Positions 1 to 6,847 of a DNA stretch of 64,000 nucleotides are shown here, piece by piece; position 1 is the stretch's first letter, and every line of letters starts with the position of its first letter. A model generated the notes under the pieces. The model saw only the letters and a list, made by a program, of their open reading frames with translations. It made no database searches and was not told the DNA's origin. Source of the stretch: Bacillota bacterium (lineage in GTDB: Bacteria > Bacillota > Clostridia > Christensenellales > Aristaeellaceae). A program made the translations under genes and the position numbers. The DNA lies in the NCBI GenBank assembly GCA_023425025.1, contig JAFADG010000058.1:1-64000 (forward strand), read 5' to 3'.

Positions 1-122
1 CTATAGCCCTTACTCTTGCGCTGCGAACGGCAAAAAAACTTGTCATTCGCTTCGCTCTACGGCTGAAAGCTAAAGCCTTTTACCCCCACCAGCTCAACTG
101 GTGGATTCATAACGCTAAAGCT
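1..122. mobile_element. Possible end of an IS200/IS605-type element
   Basis: The first 120 bases carry no gene. They hold a compact hairpin, CCACCAG-ctcaa-CTGGTGG at about 87-105, flanked by two direct copies of GCTAAAG (about 69-75 and 113-119). A subterminal hairpin flanked by short repeats is what the ends of IS200/IS605 elements look like, and the transposase or tnpB would lie to the left, outside the window. This is pattern recognition only. It could equally be ordinary intergenic DNA with a hairpin. Confidence 0.3.
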
Positions 123-130
123 CCATCGCG

Positions 131-157
131 AAAACCGGCGGCTTACGCCGCCGGTTC
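131..157 (-). terminator. Hairpin downstream of the spore protein gene
   Basis: AACCGGCGGC pairs with GCCGCCGGTT across a four-base loop. On the minus strand the stem is followed by TTTT, so it can end transcripts of the spore protein gene that stops 30 bases upstream. Confidence 0.55.
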
Positions 158-190
158 GAAGAATATTGGGATTCGGCTGCCGGAGATAGA

Positions 191-421
191 TTAGCGGGCC
201 TGTCCGCTCATGGCCCTTTCCTGCTGCTCGATCATGCGTTTGACCATGTAGCCGCCGATATAGCCAGCCTGACGGCTGGGCAGGTCACCGTTGTAGCCTT
301 GCTTGAGGTTGATGCCCAGCTCGTTGGCGATTTCGAACTTCATGTTGTTCAGCGCCGCGCGGGCTTCGGGCACAGTGGAGGTGTTGCTGGAGGAACCAGA
401 GGTGTTGGAATTGTTGAACAT
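191..421 (-). CDS. Small acid-soluble spore protein, alpha/beta type
   Basis: This 76-residue protein coats and protects DNA in the dormant spore. A Ser/Asn/Thr-rich N-terminus is followed by the two family blocks: PEARAALNNMKFEIANELGI at about 18-37, which holds the FEIA-x-EL segment cut by germination protease GPR, and the GYNGDLPSRQAGYIGGYMVK block at about 42-61, which contacts DNA. The length is normal. A GGAG lies before the ATG. It is a close paralogue of the gene immediately upstream on the same strand. Transcription in the forespore by sigma-G is expected for the family, and only a weak sigma-G-like promoter is visible in the 69-base gap. Confidence 0.95.
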   Translation of the reverse strand: MFNNSNTSGSSSNTSTVPEARAALNNMKFEIANELGINLKQGYNGDLPSRQAGYIGGYMVKRMIEQQERAMSGQAR

Positions 422-490
422 TTCATTTCACTCCATTATTTGAATTTTGGTGGGACTCCATTCAGCGCGGCGCATCTCCGCCCCGCCTGT

Positions 491-724
491 TTACCGGCCA
501 GGTTGGCTGTTGGCCATCTGCTGCTCGGCCTGCTGGATGAGGCGCTTGACCATGTAGCCGCCTACATAGCCGTTTTCCCTGGAAGACAGGTCACCGTTGT
601 AGCCCTGCTTGAAGTTGATGCCCAATTCGCGGGCGATTTCAAACTTCATGTTGTCTAGCGCGGCCCGGGCTTCCGGTACAGTTGCATTGTTGGAACTGCT
701 GTTGCTTGACCGTTGGTTCATCAT
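491..724 (-). CDS. Small acid-soluble spore protein, alpha/beta type (second copy)
   Basis: A 77-residue alpha/beta spore DNA-binding protein, paralogous to the adjacent downstream gene, with the same FEIARELGI protease-site segment and the GYVGGYMVKRLI DNA-binding block. The chosen ATG follows AGGAGGTGAT at good spacing; a GTG four codons upstream overlaps that ribosome-binding site and is unlikely. A possible sigma-G -10 (CATACTT) lies about 90 bases upstream of the start. The N-terminal Ser/Asn run differs in detail from the neighbour, so the pair is an old duplication rather than a recent one. Confidence 0.94.
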   Translation of the reverse strand: MMNQRSSNSSSNNATVPEARAALDNMKFEIARELGINFKQGYNGDLSSRENGYVGGYMVKRLIQQAEQQMANSQPGR

Positions 725-874
725 CGGACTTATCACCTCCTGTTATGGCGTCAACGCTATTTTGACCCGCCCACGGCAATTTACGCTGCCAATTGTTCGC
801 AGGGCAAGTATGCCAAAGGCAAAGCGGCATCGAATCAAAACGCGCGCTTTTTATGCGTCTGTTTGAAAAAGAGA

Positions 875-903
875 TTGACGAAATGCGCAATGCGTGTTAC
901 AAT
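875..903 (+). promoter_or_regulatory. Sigma-A-type promoter for rplJL
   Basis: TTGACG, a 17-base spacer and TACAAT, placed just upstream of the L10 leader. Confidence 0.75.
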
Positions 904-921
904 GCTCAAGGTTTATGAAAA

Positions 922-1028
922 CCTGTGCCGTAGACAGCGGGTGCCGGAAGTTTTTTTCGGTGTAATGATGCAAATTGTATCGCCCGCCGAGGTGTAAGGA
1001 AGAACACGATCAATTTTGATTTTGCTCA
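922..1028 (+). promoter_or_regulatory. Ribosomal protein L10 leader (rplJ autoregulatory RNA)
   Basis: The 5' untranslated region holds the features of the Firmicutes L10 leader: GCCGTAGACAGCGGGTGCCG at about 929-948, later answered by GCCCGCCGAGGTGTA at about 981-995. The GCGGGtGCCG and CGCCCGC parts can pair. In the known family the L10(L12)4 complex binds this RNA and lowers expression of its own operon. Here it is followed directly by an attenuator hairpin, so control is likely by termination. The identification rests on recognising the conserved blocks, not on a covariance search. Confidence 0.8.
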
Positions 1029-1056
1029 CCCTTGCGCCTGCGCAAGGGTTTTCTTT
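1029..1056 (+). terminator. Attenuator hairpin in the rplJ leader
   Basis: CCCTTGCGC-ct-GCGCAAGGG is a perfect stem followed by TTTTCTTT. It lies between the L10 leader and the rplJ ribosome-binding site, so it can act as the regulated terminator of the leader. Confidence 0.75.
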
Positions 1057-1084
1057 ATCTCTTAAAGAAGGAGGTGCAAAGAAA

Positions 1085-1591
1085 ATGAGCAACAATCTGG
1101 AACTGAAAAAGCAAGTCGTTGCCGACATCACCCAAAAATTCATGAATGCAAAGAGCGTCGTGGTGGTCAAATACAGCGGCTTGACCGTGGAACAGGTAAC
1201 CGATCTGCGCAACCAGTGCAGGGCTGCCGGCGTGGAATACTGCGTTTTGAAAAATACGCTGGTCCGCCGCTCCTTGGCCGATTTGGGCATCACAGGCTTG
1301 GACAGCGTGCTGGAAGGCCCTTCCGCCTTTGCCTTTGGCATGTCGGACGCGGTAGCCCCCGCCAAGGTCCTGGACAGCTTCATCGGTAAGCTGAAGGTTC
1401 CCGTTCTTGAGGTGAAGGCCGGCCTTTTGGGCCGGGAAGCGCTGGATGTCAAAGCCGTCAAGGCACTGGCTGAACTCCCCAGCCGCGAAGTATTGCTGGC
1501 CCGCTTGCTGGGCAGCATGACCAACTCCATCTCCAGTTTTGTGCGCGTGGTGGAAGCCATCCGCAAGCAAAAGGCCGGCGAAGCCGAGTAA
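1085..1591 (+). CDS. rplJ: 50S ribosomal protein L10
   Basis: L10 anchors the L12 stalk on the large ribosomal subunit and carries L7/L12 dimers on its C-terminal helix. The 168-residue product has the usual length and the typical N-terminus ([21 protein letters not shown]), followed by the RNA-binding core and an alanine-rich C-terminal helix that ends in KQKAGEAE. The start is the ATG after AAGGAGGTG; in-frame codons upstream fall inside the attenuator. It is followed 64 bases later by rplL in the conserved rplJL order. Confidence 0.98.
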   Translation: MSNNLELKKQVVADITQKFMNAKSVVVVKYSGLTVEQVTDLRNQCRAAGVEYCVLKNTLVRRSLADLGITGLDSVLEGPSAFAFGMSDAVAPAKVLDSFIGKLKVPVLEVKAGLLGREALDVKAVKALAELPSREVLLARLLGSMTNSISSFVRVVEAIRKQKAGEAE

Positions 1592-1655
1592 CCGTTTGCG
1601 AAACAGCCGCATAGCGGCAACCACAACATACGATTTATTTGAGGAGGGTAACCCC

Positions 1656-2030
<375 letters not shown>

Positions 2031-2040
2031 TTGCTTTATT

Positions 2041-2104
2041 GGCTGCCGCATAACGGCAGCCAAAAGAAACGGGAGACTGCGCAAGCGGTCTCCCGTTTCT
2101 TTTG
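2041..2104 (+). terminator. Double terminator after rplL
   Basis: Two hairpins in tandem. GGCTGCC/GGCAGCC is followed by a long stem in which AAAAGAAACGGGAGAC pairs with its full complement and ends in TTTCTTTT. The second stem has A and T runs on both sides, so it can also stop the convergent minus-strand gene. Confidence 0.85.
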
Positions 2105-2138
2105 GCAAGGCGAATGCCCGCATCCTCTTCATTTACAC

Positions 2139-2525
2139 TCAGAATGCCAGACCGGCAAACTTCGTGAACAGTACGTTGCCGGTAACCGATACCACATCCC
2201 CATCCTTCAGTACAAGGCGGCCAATGCCGCCATCCTTGGACAGCGAATAAACGTCCTCGTACTCATTGACAATCACAGCGGCGATAATTCCGTCATCGGC
2301 AATCGCCACGCTGTACTCCCCCGCCGGGATATGCTCGCCCACGATATATTCGCCGGACGGAACGCTCACTTCCTTCAGCTCTCCGCGGCCAAAAAGCTCG
2401 GCCATGATCTGATTCTTCAATTCAATCAGATCGCCGGTGGACATGGATGACAGATCGCTTTGGCATAGCGCAGTGACAGGAAGCAGCATCAGGGCAACAG
2501 CCAGGAAACATGCCAGCTTTTTCAT
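2139..2525 (-). CDS. Secreted protein of unknown function
   Basis: A 128-residue protein that begins with a clear export signal: KK, a hydrophobic run LACFLAVALMLLPVTA, then a possible cut near ALC-Q. The cysteine is not in a good lipobox, so a lipoprotein is less likely than a secreted form. The mature part has a short helix (STGDLIELKNQIMAELFGRG) and a predicted beta-rich domain with alternating Gly and Val (SGEYIVGEHIPAGEYSVAI). GxYxxGxxIPAGxY is a pattern seen in small extracellular domains of gut Firmicutes. I do not recognise a named family. The ATG follows AGAGGTTGTTACA. It stands alone, convergent to rplL. Confidence 0.75.
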   Translation of the reverse strand: MKKLACFLAVALMLLPVTALCQSDLSSMSTGDLIELKNQIMAELFGRGELKEVSVPSGEYIVGEHIPAGEYSVAIADDGIIAAVIVNEYEDVYSLSKDGGIGRLVLKDGDVVSVTGNVLFTKFAGLAF

Positions 2526-2834
2526 TGTAACAACCTCTTTTCTTTTTGAGCTTATTCCAAAATAACCTTTTGTCCTTCCATTACCATTTCCAAGGAGTAA
2601 AATTCCGGTAGATCCTAACATAATTCTAACATAAACAGCAATGAAAATCATCCTGCAAATCGGATTTATTTTGAACATATGCCAATCATCCGGCGTATCC
2701 TTGTTGATTTTCAGGCTCAACCATTGGTGAAGGCATTCACGGAACAGCGTATGCACTGTTCCTCATCGCTTCCGCAGAATGGCAGCAGGACCTGCTTTGG
2801 GGCAGAGCTTTTTTTGTGTCTTTTCCAACAATTC
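2526..2834. other. Intergenic stretch between divergent genes
   Basis: About 310 bases between the secreted-protein gene and the degV promoter. It is AT-rich near 2600-2660 and holds no convincing gene, RNA or repeat. Promoter elements for the minus-strand gene must lie here but none is clear. Confidence 0.5.
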
Positions 2835-2863
2835 TTGACGCGAGACAGGCAGTCTGTTATCAT
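2835..2863 (+). promoter_or_regulatory. Sigma-A-type promoter for degV
   Basis: TTGACG, a 17-base spacer and TATCAT, about 60 bases upstream of the start codon. Confidence 0.7.
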
Positions 2864-2924
2864 TAGATTGGAAACAAATAGCATCGTTTGGCGGCTGTAC
2901 GTCTGCCGCCGCAAGGAGGTTACC

Positions 2925-3791
2925 ATGTCTTTCTGGATCGCTACGGACAGCTGCACGGATTTCCCCGAAGCGTATGTGCAAAAGCAAAAGAACCTTGCCA
3001 TCGTACCCATGATGTATCAAATAGAAGGCCAGTTCTATGTGCCGGACGGCTCGGATGAGAGCACCCGGGTATTTTATGCCAAACTGCGCGGCGGCGTGGT
3101 GGCCACCACCTCCCAGGTCACCGCGGAAGCCTGGAAGGAAGCCTTTGAAAAGCTTCTCAAGGAAGGTCACGATGTTTTGTGCATCGCTTTCTCCAGCGCC
3201 TTGAGCGGCACCCATGACGCGGCGGTGGTCGCCATGCAGGAGCTTAAGCCGGAATATCCGCAGCGCAAGCTCATCGTCATCGATTCCAAGTGCGCGTCAC
3301 TGGGGCTTGGCCTGCTGGTGCATAACGCCATCCAAAAGCGGGATGCCGGCGCATCCATTGAGGAAACGGCCAAGTGGGCCCAAGACAACCATCAAAAAGT
3401 CATTCACTGGTTCACGGTGGACGACCTGCAGTTCCTGCGCCGCGGCGGCCGTGTATCCGCCACCAGCGCCTACATCGGTGGCATCATGAAGATCAAGCCC
3501 ATCCTGCACGTAAGCGAGGAAGGCAAGCTCATCCCCCGCGAAAAGGTGCAGGGCCGCAAACGCTCCTTGCGCACGCTTTGCGACAAGGTCAAGGAGCAGG
3601 CGGTGGACCCCGAAAACCAAACCGTTTTCATCAGCCACGGCGATTGCCTGGAGGAAGCGGAATGGCTGGCCTCCATCATACGGGAGGAGCTGCATGTCAA
3701 GGACGTCATGTTAAGCCTCATCGGCCCGGTCGTCGGCTCCCACTCCGGCCCCGGCACCATGGCGATCTTTTTCCTGGGCGAACACAGGTAA
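2925..3791 (+). CDS. DegV family (FakB-like) fatty-acid-binding protein
   Basis: DegV proteins bind a single fatty acid. The best-studied member, FakB, presents it to the kinase FakA for phospholipid synthesis. The 288-residue length fits. Family signatures are DSCTDFP near the N-terminus, TSQVTAEAW, the lipid-contacting FSSALSGTHDAA around 85-96, and DDLQFLRRGGRVSATSAYIG in the C-terminal half. The ATG follows AAGGAGG. It is cotranscribed with the membrane protein 6 bases downstream. No fakA is present in the window, so the partner kinase cannot be shown. Confidence 0.93.
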   Translation: MSFWIATDSCTDFPEAYVQKQKNLAIVPMMYQIEGQFYVPDGSDESTRVFYAKLRGGVVATTSQVTAEAWKEAFEKLLKEGHDVLCIAFSSALSGTHDAAVVAMQELKPEYPQRKLIVIDSKCASLGLGLLVHNAIQKRDAGASIEETAKWAQDNHQKVIHWFTVDDLQFLRRGGRVSATSAYIGGIMKIKPILHVSEEGKLIPREKVQGRKRSLRTLCDKVKEQAVDPENQTVFISHGDCLEEAEWLASIIREELHVKDVMLSLIGPVVGSHSGPGTMAIFFLGEHR

Positions 3792-3797
3792 CCGGCC

Positions 3798-4490
3798 ATG
3801 CGCCGTTTCTCTGGAACCATAGGTCTTGCCTTGATGCTGACGGCAGCGGTTTTGCTTGCCGTCAGCCACTTTTTGCCCCAATTGGATGACCGCGCGTGGG
3901 CCGGCGCGCACAAGACCGCCGGTCAGGTGGCCGGCTTTTTACAAAACGGCGTCGCCCGCGTGCCCCTCGTCTCCTTTGTGGCGGAGGATGGCATCCCCTA
4001 TCTGTTTGAAGCAAGCGACGCCGGCAGTCCCCTTCAGCAGGGACAGGTTGTCACTGTCCGCTATTTTTTGTCACCCGATCTGAAAGCTTCCCTGATCCGG
4101 GATTTTCACCACGCCCAGTTGATCTATGCGGCTGCCGGCTGCACGCTTGCCGCCATGGGGCTTTCCTTGCTGATTCTGCAGCTGCGCAAAACTTCCCTGC
4201 GCAGGCAGCTTGAGCAGTACGGGACCCGCGTCCCGGCAGTCGTCACCGGCCTGGAACCATGTCTGCCCGTCGTCCTGTTCGGCCGCAGGCTCCACACCGT
4301 CGCCTTGACCGCCCGCAGTCCCCAGGGCATTGGCGAAATTTTCCTTATTGGCAGGAGGCTGCTCTGTCCAGACAGCAGCCTTTCCATAGGCTGCGTCATC
4401 CCGGTGCTGATGGATATCAACACCCCCAGGCAATACATTATCCTTTGGGAGGAATCCGGCGCCACCGCCGACCCTGCTGCCGCTCCCTGA
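3798..4490 (+). CDS. DUF3592-like membrane protein
   Basis: A 230-residue protein with two transmembrane segments, at about 8-27 and 107-126. An extracytoplasmic domain lies between them (VPLVSFVAEDGIPYLFEA, then GQVVTVRYFLSPD) and a cytoplasmic C-terminal domain follows. The pattern of a first helix, a beta domain with V-x-Y-FLSPD, and a second helix resembles DUF3592 proteins, whose function is unknown. It follows degV at 6 bases with only a weak ribosome-binding site, so translation may be coupled. Confidence 0.75.
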   Translation: MRRFSGTIGLALMLTAAVLLAVSHFLPQLDDRAWAGAHKTAGQVAGFLQNGVARVPLVSFVAEDGIPYLFEASDAGSPLQQGQVVTVRYFLSPDLKASLIRDFHHAQLIYAAAGCTLAAMGLSLLILQLRKTSLRRQLEQYGTRVPAVVTGLEPCLPVVLFGRRLHTVALTARSPQGIGEIFLIGRRLLCPDSSLSIGCVIPVLMDINTPRQYIILWEESGATADPAAAP

Positions 4491-4635
4491 GATGGTGTAT
4501 GGGCGATTCGTCACATTGTTGATAAAAATTCAGTCCGTCACCATGAATCCGGATAAAGCATTATGTCGGCAGATCCGGATGAGAATCCTTTCATGATTGC
4601 CTTTCACGATCAGGTCAAAAATACTCTCCCAGCGG

Positions 4636-4664
4636 TTGACATACCGCCGTGTATCGGCTATAAT
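4636..4664 (+). promoter_or_regulatory. Consensus sigma-A promoter for tRNA-Arg
   Basis: TTGACA, a 17-base spacer and TATAAT, both hexamers perfect, 25 bases before the tRNA. Confidence 0.9.
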
Positions 4665-4689
4665 CAATAAGCCTTGTCAAAAGGCACAT

Positions 4690-4766
4690 GTGCCCGTAGC
4701 TCAGTTGGATAGAGCGTTGGACTCCGACTCCAAAGGTCACAGGTTCGAATCCTGCCGGGCATACCA
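4690..4766 (+). tRNA. tRNA-Arg (anticodon CCG)
   Basis: A complete 77-base cloverleaf. Acceptor arms are GTGCCCG and CGGGCAT (one G-T pair). The D arm is GCTC/GAGC, the anticodon loop CTCCGAC with anticodon CCG, the T loop TTCGAAT. The discriminator is A and the CCA end is encoded. The T stem starts with an A-C mismatch. It reads CGG codons. Confidence 0.96.
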
Positions 4767-4769
4767 ATA

Positions 4770-4805
4770 AAAACCCTGTAACTTTAGCGGTTACGGGGTT
4801 TTTCG
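4770..4805 (+). terminator. Terminator after tRNA-Arg
   Basis: CCCTGTAAC pairs with GTTACGGGG, followed by TTTTT, starting a few bases after the CCA end. Confidence 0.85.
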
Positions 4806-4977
4806 TTGGTTTTTATGCTATAACATATGACAGTATACAGATGGAATGACATATCTTTAGTTGATGTATTTCATGCTTTGTCGACGAGTAACCAAGGATT
4901 GAAGATGACCAAACCCCCAACATTCACTTAGCCATCGAGGCTTTTGATTATCCGAACCCCTGATATTGTTTTGACCC

Positions 4978-6756
4978 CTACTCCACCTTCTCCACAAAGC
5001 TGGCCATCACATAGCCTTCCATCACATCGGTTTTTACCTTGAGCCAGCCATCCGGCAATTCTTCCAGCACCAGCAGGATCTGCCCGAAATACAGTTGCCG
5101 GATCACGGGGCCTACCAGGCTTGGTTCTCCGCGCATGTTCAGGGTAGAATTTTCGCCGATCTTCGTCACCTTGGCCTGCCACTGGCCGGGGGTGGGGGTT
5201 TGGGTGACCGGCATTAGCGTAGGCCTGGGCGTGGGCGTCGCCGGCGGGCCCGGTGTCGCCAGGAAGGCCGCGTCCACAGGCGGCAGGGGCGTTGCCTGAC
5301 CGACCATTTTCACCAGCTTCATCTGCGGATAATAAAACTGCAGAATCTTGTCGAAGGTCACATTCTCCGTCTGCGCCATCCATTCCGCGCCGCGCTGGCT
5401 CATGCCCACGCCATGGCCGAACCGCCTGGATTCCAGCACAAAGCTTGTGTCCGTTTCCCTGACGGTAATGATCTCGTTGCCGCCGCCGTTGATGCTCAAA
5501 TTCGTGGCGGCCTCCACATCGGGGAAGATGTCCAGGTCCACATAAAAGGCCTGGGCCACCGGCTGCATATCTGTCCACCTTACCGCGGCGGGGGTCGGGC
5601 TTGCCTGCGGCGTCTGAGTCTGGGTGAAGAGGTACGATTCCTCCTCCTCCGGGGAGGCGGTAATCTGCCGTCTCGCCTGCACACGCACGGCAAACTGCAG
5701 CTTTGTCATCACCTTGGAAGACTCCGCAAACCTGGGCGTATGGGTCGTAACGCCGTCTACACTGGCAATGCTGATATAGCTCGGATCGCTGTCATAGCCA
5801 AGGGCCGACAGCGTATTGGACAAACCGTTTTTGATCAGTGCCATCAGCGGCGCAAGCTCGGCGTCATCCGCCTTGGGTGCTTTGGGGATGGCATAGTTCA
5901 GCACCACGCTCATGGGGTTTTGCAGATCGTAGGGATCGTCCTTCATCACGCTGATACCCGGATCCTGCCCGCCCCAGACGTTTTGGATCAGCTCCGTCTG
6001 GCCGCCGTTGCTGGCTGAGTAATAACAGTCCGCCAGGACGCCGCCGAACAGCCCCACCACGCCTTCCGTTTCCTTGATGGCCTGGGCGGCCCGCATGTTG
6101 TCGGCAATCATGCCCTTGAACACCTGGTCGTTGGTGTTGTCCACCACGTCGTAATCCTGGGCGCTGCCCGTCTTTTTCAAGGCGTAGGTCCGGGCCGTGA
6201 CGGCCTGGGCCTTCAATGCCTCCAACGGAAAGGAGTCGCTCATTTCATAGGGCACTACGCCCAGCAAATATTCCTCCATGGGGATATGCAAAACGGCCCG
6301 GAGCATGCCGTCCTTGATGGATACCACCAAATCTCCGGCATACAGGCTGTAGTCGCCGTTCAGGCGCAGCCCGTTTTCGCCGCCGGAAAGCACCGCGTGC
6401 CGGCGCAAGGTGAGCTTGTCCCCCGCATCCAGGGCCATGCCCTCATAGTAGAGCATCAGCCGGCCAGTGGCGTTGGATATGGTTAGCTTGGAGCCCCGCT
6501 GGAAGGAGATATTGCCCGGTTCCACCGTGTAGCTGCCATCCAGGGCAGCGTCCAGCCGGTCGGTCAGCGCAAGCCTGGTCAGCAGTACGCGAACAAGCCC
6601 GTCGCGGCTTTCCGCGCGGGCTGATGCCTGTTCACTGGACGGATAGATGGGCAAAAGGACAGAAAGAAGCATGAGGACTGTTAGCGCAAGACCCCTTATA
6701 CGTCTTTTGAAATCTGCATAAACCAAGACCGCATCTCCCCCTGACCTAAATACCAT
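4978..6756 (-). CDS. Secreted SpoIID/LytB-domain protein with C-terminal SH3 domain
   Basis: A cell-envelope protein of the SpoIID lytic transglycosylase fold. About 592 residues: a signal or anchor helix (about 23-40), a SpoIID domain (about 120-480), a Pro/Thr linker, and a C-terminal bacterial SH3 domain (about 525-592; STLNMRGEPS, LYFGQILLVLEEL, GWLKV). Key SpoIID motifs are EEYLLGVVPYEM, whose last Glu matches the catalytic one, LKAQAVTARTYAL, YYSASNGGQTEL and FGHGVGMSQRGAEWMA. It is much longer than sporulation SpoIID (about 340 residues), and no spoIIQ or spoIIID lies nearby, so it may be a general wall hydrolase. The start is uncertain: a TTG at 6726 follows GGGGGAG at good spacing and leaves the signal intact. 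Confidence 0.9.
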   Translation of the reverse strand: MVFRSGGDAVLVYADFKRRIRGLALTVLMLLSVLLPIYPSSEQASARAESRDGLVRVLLTRLALTDRLDAALDGSYTVEPGNISFQRGSKLTISNATGRLMLYYEGMALDAGDKLTLRRHAVLSGGENGLRLNGDYSLYAGDLVVSIKDGMLRAVLHIPMEEYLLGVVPYEMSDSFPLEALKAQAVTARTYALKKTGSAQDYDVVDNTNDQVFKGMIADNMRAAQAIKETEGVVGLFGGVLADCYYSASNGGQTELIQNVWGGQDPGISVMKDDPYDLQNPMSVVLNYAIPKAPKADDAELAPLMALIKNGLSNTLSALGYDSDPSYISIASVDGVTTHTPRFAESSKVMTKLQFAVRVQARRQITASPEEEESYLFTQTQTPQASPTPAAVRWTDMQPVAQAFYVDLDIFPDVEAATNLSINGGGNEIITVRETDTSFVLESRRFGHGVGMSQRGAEWMAQTENVTFDKILQFYYPQMKLVKMVGQATPLPPVDAAFLATPGPPATPTPRPTLMPVTQTPTPGQWQAKVTKIGENSTLNMRGEPSLVGPVIRQLYFGQILLVLEELPDGWLKVKTDVMEGYVMASFVEKVE

Positions 6757-6847
6757 AATACCTATTCAACGTTTGACAAGCGGTATTTATTCACCTTTTT
6801 TCGTAACAGATTTTACTGCTGCGGAGGTTTTTACACAATACCTGCCC

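Noticed and set aside
4928..5578. A 216-codon frame on the minus strand overlapping the SpoIID/SH3 gene
   Set aside because: An out-of-frame shadow of the SpoIID gene with Gly/Arg-rich composition and no start signal.
4978..6756. Calling this gene spoIID
   Set aside because: It is far longer than sporulation SpoIID, carries an SH3 domain, and lacks the neighbours of spoIID, so only the domain name is used.
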